The position numbers were made by a program, and so were the translations under genes. A model generated the notes under the pieces. The model saw only the letters and a list, made by a program, of their open reading frames with translations, did no database searches and was not told the origin of the DNA. From Phoronis australis (lineage: Eukaryota; Phoronida; Phoronidae), in assembly GCA_002633005.1 (NCBI GenBank), contig NMRA01000015.1:786297-850296 (forward strand): a DNA stretch of 64,000 bases, in the 5' to 3' direction. Of the stretch, positions 1 through 12,384 are shown piece by piece; position 1 is the first letter of the stretch, and each line of letters starts with the position of its first letter.

Positions 1-735
1 ACTGCTCGAAGAAAAAGTTTCATAACGGGAGTATTTGTTCGAGTTGGAAGGAATTAAACACATCGACAACCTCCTAAGGTGTTCCTCTATGCGCAAAAGG
101 TATTTGTAACAACGTGACTTTGATGGTTTAGTCGGTGCGAGGCATAATTCGCCGAAAAGCTTCCGGCGTACAGAGAGCCTATAGCCTCTACATCGCCTCT
201 GCTTCGGGCCAACAGAGGCGATGGTCATTGCCTAATGGCAGGACGACTGACACCGACAGAAGTATTTGGAATATTTTATTTTGCCCTGTTTGTCCAAGAC
301 TCCAAAAATACAGCTCCGTTGATGCAAGGCTATGTTCGAAAACTGTGGTTTTGGCTCACTAGTGGGACCCCGTAGCTAAATATCTGCCTGTAATTTGACC
401 ACATTCGTGTAACGGTTGGATATGTGCATTATGTGGCCATGTGGGTCCAAGATAAAATTGATTTGAGAATAAGTTACTACCACTCAATAACGGGCATTAT
501 TCAGTGGGAGTGACGGGTTCTCAAATCAGGGACCCATGTATCTGGCTATTTCCTTCCTCTTTCATAAAATTTAGCATAAAAAGAAAGGTACGGTCATATA
601 GCAAAACAACAGCATACATGTACTGTGACCAATTTTCACATGATAATGTTCAAGATGGATGCTGTTACAGTTGTCCCGATTTCGTTTTCATTTTAAACAA
701 GTTATATGAATTTTTGGTAAATGTCTAGTTGCCAG
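1..735. other. Repeat-like region without recognised gene
   Basis: No convincing coding exon is seen. Bases 1-200 resemble 43395-43600 in a diverged way: both contain a GACCTCCT/CAACCTCCT block followed by a GCCGAAAAG block in the same order. They are probably two old copies of one dispersed repeat. Confidence 0.35.
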
Positions 736-870
736 GTCCCTATTCAATCCTTCATATCTCCTACAAAAGTGATCACACGTGGATGATATACACCTCAATC
801 GACTCGTCACTGTCCATTCTTTACTCCTATGCTAAAATTATTTTGATTAAAGCTTTCATTTTCCAAAAAT
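736..870 (+). repeat. Left arm of a 2.55-kb-spaced inverted repeat
   Basis: About 135 bp, starting at GGTCCCTATTCAATCC, recurs as its reverse complement at 3152-3287 with scattered substitutions. The arms face each other, as terminal inverted repeats of a roughly 2.5-kb element would. No transposase-like ORF was recognised between them. Confidence 0.7.
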
Positions 871-1360
871 TCACCACCAAACTTTGCATACGTGAAAGAG
901 CAGAAATCTTTTGTTTCTTCACTGAAACCATTGAAATTCAGATTTGATGACAAGGACACCTAGCGTCAAAATACTAGAACCGCACAAATACGAATTTGTG
1001 CCCGTTAAGTTATGTACATGTGATCTGTACATGCACAAAATTTTGAGGTGAATATGTGATGCGATATGCATATGATTGCGTTATTTTTGTTGTTGGGACG
1101 GATCCGTAAAAAGGCCAAAGAGGTAAGGGTTCCCCATTGCATGAACTGCATTCATAGGTGTATCAGGGGAGAGGGTCAGGGGGGCAATTGCCCCCCAATT
1201 TGGGGCAAAAACAGTGAAAAATGCGAGCATGTTAGGAAAAAAATGGACAAATAAAAAAATCAGGTAAAACTTACTTGCCACCCCCCAAACAGCAAAGCTC
1301 AAATACGCTTGGCTGCATTTCAAATGCATTTGCATTGTAGAAACCATCTAGATGAGCAGT

Positions 1361-1489
1361 GGTGTAAAATGCAAGTTTTCAAATGCGTCTTATTTGTAGG
1401 CCCCTCTCTCCTTTGGGGTCAAGTACTCCCCGAATTTTCCAAGTTTGATCTATCACTATGACCTTATTAGGGCTCACCGGATGTGGCGA
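1361..1489 (+). repeat. Direct repeat, copy 1
   Basis: This block includes CTTATTTGTAGGCCCCTCTC and GGGCTCACCGGA. It recurs in the same orientation at 2121-2270, where the second copy carries a small AGGTTTAAGGTTAAAGTC insertion. Both lie between the arms of the 736/3287 inverted repeat, so they are probably internal parts of that element. Confidence 0.65.
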
Positions 1490-2120
1490 CTTACGTTTTT
1501 GGAGTCAGTAGGTAAAAGGCTATACAACAAAGAAAGAAGTTTTGAAATTGGGGTAAAAATTTTTTTTAGGCGCAAAAAGATCTAGAAATGTTTTTCAACA
1601 TTGATCTTGCCACTTGACCTCATTAATGATCCGATCGGACTCAAACTTGGTGGGCTTTAGTTTCTCAACATTCTACGTTGATTTGAAAAAGGATTTTTGA
1701 AATTGGAGACAAACAAAAAACGGTTTTTTTTCGGTCAAAAAAACTTGTCTTCGATTTTAAAGTTTCTGTTTTCATTTGAAAGGCCAATCTTTCTAATGGT
1801 CAGCCCCCAAGTTTCAGCTTGATCAGCCCACTAATTAAGGTAACAGTGGCCCACCAAAGTGACCCACCCAAGGGTCGTGTTTGGGTCCAAAATTATTTTG
1901 TTTTCAATTTCAAAAATTCTTTGTGCATCTGATAGCCCCTGTCTCTTAAAATGTAAGTAACGTATTTTTCGCGGCCTTATTTAGGGCCCAGGAGGGCCCC
2001 AAAATGACCTACCCCCTTCAAAATATCAGAAAAGTCATGTCAAAATTAGCTGTAGTTTGGGAAGTCATATCTTCATGAGCAATCACCTGCTGACTACCAA
2101 ATCGAGACATTTTCAAAGAA

Positions 2121-2270
2121 TGGTAAAGTGCAAATTTTCAAACGTGTCTTATTTGTAGGCCCCTCTCTCCTTCAGGGTCAAGGTTTAAGGTTAAAGTCAC
2201 AGACTCCCCCAATTTTCCAACTTTGATTCACCGCTGTGACCTGTTTAGGGCTCACCGGAAGTGAATACTT
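2121..2270 (+). repeat. Direct repeat, copy 2
   Basis: This is the partner of 1361-1489. The two share the order of a GCCCCTCTCTCC block, CCAATTTTCCAA, a GTGACCT block and GGGCTCACCGGA. Copies differ by substitutions and one short insertion, so the duplication is not recent. Confidence 0.65.
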
Positions 2271-3151
2271 CCTTTTTTAGAGCGAAAAGGTGTAGCGATG
2301 ATCGAGAAGAGTGATGTGAGGGCATGGAGGAAAAGGCTTTATTCGACAGACAGGCTAGCGCAAGTTGATTTAGTGGCTTGAAATTGTGTTCTAAAGACAC
2401 GCGGCTGAAAAAAAAACATATCATACCAATTAAAATTGTGGAAAAAGCGTATCATTTTATACCAAAATCGTGAAAAAGGGTATAGGGTATAATTTCATCG
2501 ACCCCAGTACCCACTTTACAATGCGTGCCCCCGGGGGCTGCACTCGGAACACAATACGTCATATTCACAATGGATTGTAGGTAAAATCCTGTCCAACACC
2601 AACAACACTCTTACATGCATTACAAGTGAAGCACATGATCTCTCACCTCGTGAGTGTCTCGCGCATAGGTATACGATGTCTACGATCTCGCGTCTCGTGA
2701 ACGCAGCCGTGCGAAATTGGCTCCAATACATCCCCCAGATCTCTACTTAGGGGCGCATTCATTAGATTTTGCTGCCTTTGAAAAGGTCCATTGCATAGGC
2801 GTAGTAAGGTCTTCTTGAGTGGGGGGGACGAGACTTCCCACCCCCCCCTCGCACGCCGCTCTGTCTACTGCCACTTGTGCCCAATTTCAATTTCGGTCTC
2901 TTAACGCAGGTGGTTCTTTGCCTTCTCAGTTCTCCGCAGTGGCAACTCAGATATTTTATTTATGCATCATTTTCCTACGTCATGAATCCTCGTAAACTGA
3001 AGAAATACCGCGAAAACAAGATTCGGGTTTGTACAGTACTTTAGTTGTAATTTAGAATGCTAGATGTCGTTTATGCAACTAATGCATTGAAAAATGGCCT
3101 CATACAGCCGAGATTTCTAGTCTGTCACTTATAGCAAGTTTTGTGAGCAAT

Positions 3152-3287
3152 TGTTTTGGAAAGTGAAAGCTTGAATCAGATTAATTTTAGCACAGAAGTA
3201 AAGAGTGAACAGTGACGAATTGATTGAGGTATATATCATCCATGTGTGATCATTTTTGTAGGAGATATGAAGGATTGAATAGGGACC
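3152..3287 (-). repeat. Right arm of inverted repeat
   Basis: This is the reverse complement of 736-870 and ends with the complement of GGTCCCTATTCAATCC. It lies about 300 bp upstream of the first mapped SRPRB coding exon, so it may fall in that gene's promoter or an upstream intron. Confidence 0.7.
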
Positions 3288-3584
3288 TTTGCATCTAGAC
3301 TTACCTGAACTTTTCAAATGATAAAAACCATAAATAACCTGTTTTTATTGCCCCTCATGCAAAATGCAACATTTCAAAAACGATTGCCGACATTGTTTTG
3401 GAGAACAGCTTTGTAAGGAATAGAATCAGAAAGTTTCATGTCAATACAGTCATCCATATCTGAGATATGATGTTCCGAAATTAGCTAAATCTGCAATCTA
3501 AGTTCCTTCATAAGTTTAAGCAATTAAATAGGTCATAAAAATCCAGGACTCCAGTTCGCAACCAGTTAAGTTCACTCTTTTGGA

Positions 3585-5339
3585 ATGGATCAGAAGTACA
3601 GAACGCAATTCTTTTGTGACAAGCTCTGCCCAAATTGTGTCCTTCAACAATTATTCTGGTGGCAGCAGGTACAAGGTTATATATTGGTTTTTTTGTTACC
3701 TGTTTGTTCCTTTATTTCAGTTCTGGTTGTTATCAGCAGAAATAAAAATACAAGACGAGGTGTTCTTCTCATTGGGATCTGCGACTCTGGAAAGACGTTG
3801 ATGTATAATAGGGTAAAAGAGTCTTAGTACATGTATTGGATATGTGCAAGAAACGACCAATGGCCTTGTGTCTGGGAAGGTGTATTCGAAGCTTTCCTTT
3901 CAGAACTTAAATTATTATTTTGTATGGTTCATATATAAGCACATCTTACCTAATTATTTGGTTATTTTGCTCACATGTTCAAATATGGAACAGTAGTGTG
4001 AGTTTGTAGTGGGGGTTTGTCAATATGGCGTGGAAAATATGTTATAAACATTTTTAAGTCTTGACAGCACGCCATCTGTTGGCCACAGGTGGTGTGCTGA
4101 CAATATTATGGTAGACATCTCATAAACTGCCGAAAGGGTGAATATATTATGGTACACTGCTACTGTATGAACATCATTTGATTTGTTTTCTCATTATACA
4201 TTTATTCCATACACAGTTACAATACAAGATACCTTATAGTGTATGTATGATACATTACAACTAAGGTAGATCCATTTGCTTCCCACATTGTATGAACAAT
4301 GTTTTAATGAACACATATTGCACACCACATTGTATGAACAATGTTTTAATGAACAAATATTGCACACCACATTGTATGAACAATGTTTTAATGAACAAAT
4401 ATTGCACGCCACATTGTATGAACAATGTTTTAATGAACAAATATTGCACACCACATTGTATGAGCAATGTTTTAATGAACAAATATTGCACGCCACATTG
4501 TATGAACAATGTTTAAATTTACAAGTATTGAGTAAATAGAATGAGTGCAACTACTTCTGTTAAAGTCTCCATTTTGTTTTTACAGTTGGTGAATGATGGC
4601 TACGTAGACACGTACACCTCTATCAAAGAAAACAGTGGATCCTACAAGCTCACTGGTAACAAGGTGAGCTTTGTTTTATTCTTTCACATCCAGTACAAGT
4701 ACCATTTAAGGAACTTCAGTTCTTTGCAAGGCAAAATCAGTTCTCACCTGTATACAGTTGGTAAACCAACCCTTAAACAGGGCTGGAATTGCACGTCAAG
4801 TATTAACCTGCACATGCTTAAATTGCAATTGCGTGAACACATGTTTCTGCAGAAATGATACGGAAATATAACTGCACGGAAATCAAACCCTTCAAAATAG
4901 CTTATTCATTCAGACATTCAGCTTTTTACTATTGACTTGTCACTCTGCCATTTGTGTTTTTGTGAACTCGTCAACTGAAGCATTTACTTGGGTGATTGGT
5001 TGGCATTCGAGTCACTAAATGACGTCATTACGTGAAAAACTGAGATCTGTTTACAAGATGGCAGACAGTTTGATTCATCGTTGTTACAAAAAAGTAAAAA
5101 GAGGCGATTGGTAAGACCGATTGCAATTTCCTAAACACGTCAAGGGAACTTGATATGATTATTATTAACACACTGAACAAGAATTTTCCTCCCATTCTTT
5201 TGGTTTATGGCCATTTCACTAATTGGTGAAAAGCCCTCTAATGGTCTTTCTGCTCTGTTTGAGAGCTGAGTATTGGCTAATTTGAGTAAGGAGCAAATTG
5301 AGACTTATTTCTTATTTTAAAGTGGACTAAATCAAAAGT

Positions 5340-5371
<32 letters not shown>

Positions 5372-8202
5372 GACTGTCATAATTGCCTTGTTGTATTCCT
5401 TCTAGTCTGGGTCACTGCGTGTAATTGACATCCCTGGACATGAGCGACTACGCCTAACGAGCTTAGAGCAGTTTAAACCATTGGCAAGGTAACACCTGTT
5501 AAGGGTAGCAAATGCACATCCAGTATCTGAGATTTTCATTGTCGTACCGTTCAGAAGTGGTTGATCAAAATGTTTTTAGTGTGAACAATGCTGTTGAATT
5601 TACATTACTGAGTGAATAATGCTGATGAATTTACATTTATTACTGAGTGAATAATGCTGATGAATTTACATTACTGAGTCACTGTGTTAATGTTTTGTTG
5701 GAATAATGATTCAGCGTCACATTCACAGTTTCTTGCTCACAACCAGCTTCACTACGACTGGGCGTATGATGCTTGATAAAAAGGTGTGTTTTAGTTAATC
5801 TTACTCATCACACTTTTTGTTTTTGTTTTCAGAGCCGTCATATTTATTATCGATAGCGTCTCGTTTCAAAAAGATATCAAAGATGTAGCAGAGTAAGTTA
5901 TTGCTTGTACAAAACAAATTAAAGTTATCAGACAAAATAACATTACACCCTCGTGATGGCTAATTACTAGTAATAACTATTAGAGCGGCAAAATTCTAAT
6001 TACAGAATGGCTTAGTCACCTTACTAACTTTCCTGTTAATTCCCCTGCATTCTCGGTCATCAGGGGAGACTACTCTGACGGTCATCAGGGGAGACTACTC
6101 TGATGATGAATTCCTGGTCATTTTGTCTGAATACTTCAAATCTGTACAATTAGGATAATTTCTACTGTGGTATTTATACTTAACACATTATATCAATCAT
6201 GTGACAGTGTGGTATAAGAATGTTCATTGAAGAATATTTGACACTCTGAACACAAATTCCCTGTTTAGCCTTTCCATGTCTTAGTTCACCTCTCATTAAG
6301 TGGAGACTGTTTTCTTATGCGTAGTTTTTGCATACAGTAAGACACTCTACAAAGGGTGTCACGGTTTTGAAAGATTTTATGGTTTGTGAAAGGTACACAA
6401 GATTCTCTGATACCCATCATTGTAGGTTACGCCACGTAGGATTTATTACTATTTATTAAGTTCCCCAATTAAACAACTCGGTGTCGGGGCTACATGTGTA
6501 GTGTTTGTGTCTAGAATCGTATTTTCCGTCAAAAACAATCCTGCAAGTGGTCATTTGTTTAACTCTGACACAAAATTGTATCGTTTGACAATATGTTAGT
6601 GAGCCACTGTTGGATGGTGAGCATTTAACATTTATTTAGAGATAGTTTAGCTTATTACACACCACTGTTGATATAGTATAGCCAATCACACACTACTTTA
6701 ATTGGTTATTGGAACGTTTGTGTATCACAGTCTGGTTTACTGTTCAAATCTGCATATATTAAAATTAATTTTGCTTACCCTTGTGCAACACACCTCAACA
6801 GTTTATTTGAAACATTACAGGTGAATAAAAAATTCATCATTTTAAAAACAAAATATTTTTGCAACAATAAGCTATCTGGATTCTTGTCTTCACTGTCATC
6901 ATCTGGTGACTTGTGGAGTGTTTGTTGTTGTATAATACTGAGAACAGATGTGTATACCTTTTGCCTTTCTCTAGAAGTGATGCAGTCAGAAGTCCTGTTA
7001 TATTTATTTGTTGATGAGAAGTTTTCAAAGAAAATTGTTATGTACCACCTTCACTGTTGTCACAAAACATACCTGGTTTATAGAAGAACCGTCCTTTGTT
7101 CTATTCTCATCATCATCACAAATATTTGCTTTTCCCAAATTATGAATATCTGACATTTTATTACCTCACCAGGGTTCTCCATTTCTCATAAGTAAAAGAT
7201 GTCATAACTGCTCGTCTGCATGTGGCACACAAGCGTAGCGGATATTTCCTCACTTTGGGGTTTTGGACAGTTTTTTTCTAAATTTAAATCGGATGAATTT
7301 GAAAAGAACTTGTCCATTACATCTAATTGCTGCACAAACTGTAAACCAATGTTTAGAGGATGGAAAAGAGTGCTGGTTAACACTTCCATGATAAACAAGT
7401 GAAAAGAGGGCAGTAGATTCCATGAGTGTGCAGAGTCAATCACTGAAGTTAAAATAGGGTGTTAGGGCGTTGATTTCTCACTCGTGGCTCACATTTCTTT
7501 ATTTCAGTCTCCTGTACACGGTGCTAACAGACAGAGTCATTCATGCCAACCGACCTCCCATTCTTGTCGCTTGCAATAAACAAGATCTGACCTTGGCCAA
7601 GGGATCAAAGGTCATCCAGTCACAACTGGAAAAAGAACTGTGAGTGTTTGTTTATTTTGTTAATTTTGTGCAGTACCCATCAAAAGTTATGTCACATAAT
7701 TCTCCATAATTCTCCATGTCATGTTGTGGACTTCATCACTGAAGCAGCAGTCCGTTGTGACCAAGAATAATGGGAAATTTTCCAGAAAGTTAATATTTTG
7801 CCCCAATGAAGAACGAGATAAATTAGCCTTCGCAATGGGGAAACAGGGATTTGTCTGTTTACTTGTCCTCATTTACATATACTGCATCTTAAGCACATTT
7901 GAGCGATCTGTAAGGAAACTTTGGTAAATTTGCTATCAGAAAATCTCAATTTGTGATGTAAGCTTAATATTCTTCATTCCTACTTTTCACTTAGGACGAA
8001 AGTTCGGCTGACGCAGGGAGCTGCACTGAGCTCGGGAGACAACAGTTCCATTTATCTGGGCAATAGGGGGACTGACTTCAAGTTTGTCGACCTCAAGTCT
8101 TTGAAAGTAGACTTTGTTGAGTGTAGTCTTAAAGGACCGAGTGGCACAGAGAATGAGTATGATCTGAAACACGTGTATGAGTGGCTGCAACGTATTGCAT
8201 AA
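3585..8202 (+). CDS. SRPRB: Signal recognition particle receptor subunit beta
   Basis: This encodes the membrane-anchored small GTPase that docks the SRP receptor alpha subunit on the ER for co-translational targeting. Exons read from splice sites and phase are 3585-3812, 4586-4663, 5406-5488, 5833-5892, 7508-7639 and 7995-8202 (stop TAA), about 262 residues against 271 in human. Visible motifs: a hydrophobic anchor near residues 31-50, P-loop GICDSGKT (64-71), DIPGHERLR, a CNKQD guanine-specificity motif and a late ECSLKG box. The C-terminal YEWLQRIA matches the family. The start is the weak point: the ATG at 3585 has a good context (GGAATGG) and reads straight through, but 3669-3720 also looks like a 52-bp intron (CAG/GTACAAG to a strong TTTATTTCAG acceptor), so an upstream first exon could supply the N-terminus. 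Introns carry a 42-bp minisatellite, a TTG microsatellite and a dispersed repeat. Family assignment is firm; the N-terminus is inferred. Confidence 0.93.
4284..4530 (+). repeat. 42-bp stem-loop minisatellite in SRPRB intron
   Basis: Six head-to-tail units of 42 bp begin at 4284, 4326, 4368, 4410, 4452 and 4494 (the last is partial and diverged). Each contains ACATTGT-ATGA-ACAATGT, a 7-bp inverted repeat with a 4-base loop. Because 42 is divisible by three, the array is open in several frames and yields spurious repetitive ORFs. It ends about 55 bp before the acceptor of the exon at 4586. Confidence 0.95.
5339..5372 (+). repeat. (TTG)n microsatellite
   Basis: About 11 uninterrupted TTG triplets lie in an SRPRB intron, about 35 bp before the acceptor of the exon at 5406. 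They may contribute to a U-rich upstream tract. Confidence 0.95.
5949..6125 (+). repeat. Dispersed repeat in SRPRB intron
   Basis: This block contains AATGGCTTAGT, CCTTACTAAC and two tandem GGTCATCAGGGGAGACTACT units. The reverse complement of the same ordered blocks is found at 40362-40500, so this is a mobile or dispersed family with at least two copies here. No ORF or clear end was found. Confidence 0.75.
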
Positions 8203-8241
8203 GTTATACTAAAGTGGAATTAAACCTGTGCTTTCTGTAAA

Positions 8242-8247
8242 AATAAA
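8242..8247 (+). promoter_or_regulatory. Polyadenylation signal AATAAA for SRPRB
   Basis: AATAAA lies 40 bp after the SRPRB stop codon, the expected position for a compact 3' UTR. Confidence 0.6.
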
Positions 8248-8249
8248 TT

Positions 8250-11200
8250 TCATTTACCTTAGGTCACTTATCATTACGAAAATAGGTGTGATTTTTGGAC
8301 TGGCGGTGACCTTACATTTCATTTGCTTGGCCTGGCGGTGTGACCTGACATTTTATGTCCTTGGCCTGAACAAATAGGGAGCTGTCAGTACTTTCCAGGC
8401 CCAGAGATTACTTTCAAACTGAGTAAAGTCCAATTTTGTAACAGGAAGTAGCCTAAAACAAACTGATTTAATGCACTTTACATATTAAACACATGCCAGC
8501 TTACTGTTATTCTTTATGCTTACTGTAATTATCTGTTCGTCCTCACAGTGTTCAATAAGCACCTGCCTCTACAGATGTGGTTAAAAGTTGAATACTGTAC
8601 TGTGTGAGATTAAGGATTGCCTGAAAACGTTAGCAACATGGACGATTTCTCAATGTCACATAACAGTGAGTCTGCAGTCAGACTTAAACTTTGAGATACC
8701 TTCACGAGTTTTACATGGGGACCCAGATCTTGTCTCTGAGTACCTCTTGTAGACTCATGCACCTATACTTGAAATAATCTATTATGAAAGTTTTTCCCAA
8801 GTATTTTGTAAACAAGTGTTTGTCACCTATGCTTCAGGCGCAGGCAGCTATCTCTTGTATGTAGACGTTTGTTGTGTGTAGTTTTTGATTAGAATGAATC
8901 TTTAAAACTTTTTTTTCTTCAGCATTGATCAGTCAAAACTCATGGTGGTGAGATGTGTTGACCGACTTGCATGGTGGCGAGATGTGTTGAGCGACTTGCA
9001 TGTTGACTTGTTAAATAAAAGAAGCGAACATTTTGTGTACCGTTTAGATTCGGAAGCGTTGGGTCGTTGCCATACACCGACGAAGCAAAATATGTCCCTG
9101 TAAAATAAATGTTTTCGAAAAGTTAGATCATATTTTGTCGCGTCTCGGTCAGTTGTCAAGCATCATAGTAACGACCGGAGAATGGGCCAGCCAGCTAGGT
9201 TGTATTTTCATGACAACGGAATTAGGGGGGGGGGGCTAAAATTGTATCAGATCCCATTTTTGAGTTCGGGTGCGAATTGCTGATTAGCACACGTGCGCAA
9301 CCAGGGGGTCTTGGGGGGTGAATAAACAACGCATAGGCGCTGAATGAACCCCGTTTACCGTTTTTTTTTTTAGTCAACAGGTCCGCAAACCCAAAAATTC
9401 AAGACCCCTGCTTCCCCAGATTTTAGGCTGGGTGCGCGCATCTGCCGAAATGCTGCTTATTCCTGTGCCTGCCCACCCCCCTAATTCAAAATCCTGGATC
9501 CGCCCCTGCTACGGGTTGAAACATTATAATTTTTCTTTCCAAAAAGGACAGAGCCCTCAATCCCTCAAATTTAGGGCCCAATATCGGCCCTATTCCCCTC
9601 TCAAAAATATTGAAATATCACGCGAAATTCCCCCCACGAGGCACAAAAATTCCCCTAGTGAAAAATCTCTCTGAGTTCACATAACCTGTAACCACACAGG
9701 TGACAATTTTTAAGAGCACAAAAGGCTACTTTAAAATGAGACAGAGCCTATGAGAGCTTGCAACAGGGCGGGGGTGCTATTGATGGTGATCGGGAGGTAG
9801 ACTGTTCCCGCCCTCACTCTGCGAAAAAATCGCCTCTCAGTAGGCACTAGCACCTTTCCCCTCGGATGAACGAGGTTTCTGCAGAAACATGATAACTATG
9901 ATTTCATTGTCCAGTTAACTGAAATTGAGTTCTAAAACGAGGTTACGTTTTGGACGAACGAATTAGGTGTTTTAATTTTAAAATTCAACTTGGTCCAAAT
10001 TGATACTTGAAATCTAACACATGAAATAGACGTAAGAATTATTACAACCAAGAAAGCAGAATTGATGGTCAAATAATTTTTATTTTCAATTACGAGTCTG
10101 GTTTATTATTTTAATAAAAAATATATTTAATAACATCAATTATTCTTTCAGATCAATGACAAATCAACTGTTAGTCCCAGGGAGTGCATAGGATCAGGCT
10201 ATGCTTGATTTTAATATTCTTGATCAACAAATTAAACCAGATGTGACTAATTGCACATGACAGCCACCACTGTCGAATATGTCTTCAACTCGTCAACAAT
10301 ACGAGCAGATGACCTGGTCCGCGTAGAAAGTATTTTGATCAACAATTTACAAGAAAAAAGTAACCCTGCATTCAGCATAATACCTAATCCGTAACACTAC
10401 GATCGCCGCAATTTGGTCATATTTACTTTTCATGTTTCGAACCTAGTTTTCCGAAAAAAATTAAACCCTTTCGTCAGACAACTCTTTGACGCCTTAACTT
10501 GTTCTCTAATGTAATTTTCTACGTCTGTGTGGTTTAATTGTTGACACATTATTAAAATTCAATATCCAGGTTGGACTCGAAAGACCGGCTATTTAACTCA
10601 CGCAATGTCTACTTTCGCTTTGTTTATCGCAGTGAGCCTCGCTTTGGATTTTAATGTCTGCCGCGTGAATAGAGTCTATGGGCTTATAGTCGGAAAACGG
10701 CCTTTCAAAAACGTGAAATGAAACTCAGTATACGCGAAGGCGTATTTTGGGAAAGGCGATCTATATTCGGAAACTGTCAAACATTTTGTGATACTTTTTT
10801 GTTAAAAATATAAGTTGTGAAGTCTTTTTTAAATAAACACGTGTAGTGTAGTATATTCAAGGTAAGGGCACATCAAATACTCACCAAAAATTACAGCAGT
10901 GCAAATAGTCGACTTGTCAGTCTGAATACCACAAAGCAAAGCAAGCAGACGCTCTATTACGGACGTGTGTAAGTTTCCCATTGGCTGCCGCCGCCAGCCT
11001 TTGAGGGAGACAACTCCACAGCTTCACAACAATAGTTGTATCTCAATAGTCTATACCTATTTCACATTCAGTAAACACCTGCCAACAGAGCAATCCATCA
11101 CTTTTCAAAACGTACGCACAGTAACCGAAAATACGCGTATGGGCGTAATTTTGGGTGAGCCTACTTTCGGAATTGTCCTTTCACTTCCGATCCAATACAT

Positions 11201-12384
11201 GCATCTTGAAGTTCACAGTGACCTTTCTGGTGTTTGTGTATCTCTTCCTTTCTGTATTTTTCGTGTTATGAAAAATAACAGAATTGCTTTGTATGCCGTC
11301 ATGCACCTTTGAGAAGGGGAATGTGTCGGGTATACTGTGTAGTCAACTGTATTGCAGTCATCCACATATATTGCGTCTGTTCCTACACGTTGTATTTGCG
11401 GACATTCTTCTGGAACGCTTTTTGGGGTTTTCCAAAAATCTTTACTCTAGAGAACACACTGTAATTCTGCCATTGTGTGAAGTTCATGATATTGTATTTT
11501 TTGTGCAGAAAAGACTCGTCTTAACGAGCTTCGTGTAGACGTAAAATTTGTTCATGCGTTTTTGTGGAATTTTCCAGATGCTGTAAGACTATTGCGTGAA
11601 CCCAAAAATATGGAATTATTAGCTTTGCTCATTCGAATTAATAAATTTGCAAAAATATTACGGAACAATTAATTGCGCGAAAAGATTCGCATGGATTTTT
11701 TAGCCGAAAATTCACGCAGTAACTACTGGAGGTGTGTTCTAAAATTTGAACTTTGACCAAAATTCCTAGGTGCTGTAGCAGATCTTGACGCTATTCGACT
11801 TAATCGGGTTTTTTTTAAAGTATATGTAACTATCATGTCCATAAAAGTCTTAACCAACTTTAAATATTCACGATGAAATTTCTCGTATTGCGTCCACGTT
11901 TTTAACTTTTGCTCTCAGGAAATTGCAATAAAGGGTGGGAACTGGTCGACGTTATCTTCTAGTTATGAAAGTGAGGCTTGGATGCATCGTTGTAAGTAGC
12001 CTGCAATAACTTTTTGTAAATTGTTTGATTCAACGGAACTTGGAAAACGGTCTCTCAAGTCAGATTTACTACCAAAAACGTCGCAAGTCTTAGTGTCATA
12101 CCTACACAATAGTATAGAATAGTGGTCTGCTCCAGCGTACACTGCCACTACACTGCAGCTACGTTTTTTCATGAATACACAGACAATTTCGGCGTACTCG
12201 GTACGCCGCTTAACGCAACGGAGGCCCTTTTGGCTGAACACGGTTAATGGTGGAAAGAGCACTACGGAGCGCAAATTCTTAAACTGACAGAGAAACTGAT
12301 TGGTCGAAACTGCATGCGACTTTCTTTGTGAGGTAATAGTTGTCAAGGTGACTGCCGTTGGCGTAATACCCTGTAAGACCCGGT
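8250..12384. other. Intergenic, no gene recognised
   Basis: Between SRPRB and the next gene I see no exon with family resemblance. There is a G/C-rich MITE at 9291-9440, the end of a CTGGATCCGCCCCTG-type element near 9490-9520, and a short diverged repeat pair around 10727-10790 and 11125-11200 sharing TACGCG and GCGTA blocks. A 144-codon minus-strand ORF at 11963-12397 has no supporting signal. Confidence 0.4.
9291..9440. mobile_element. Short MITE with GTGCGC ends
   Basis: About 150 bp bounded by ACGTGCGCAACC and GGGTGCGCGCAT, which are inverted relative to each other. It shares ends and an internal GAATGAACCCC block with the element at 63716-63966. A third, single end lies at 29401-29432. 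It is noncoding. Confidence 0.55.

Noticed and set aside
4284-4530. CRISPR-like array of regular repeats.
   Set aside because: The units are contiguous with no unique spacers, and the locus is a eukaryotic intron; it is a minisatellite.
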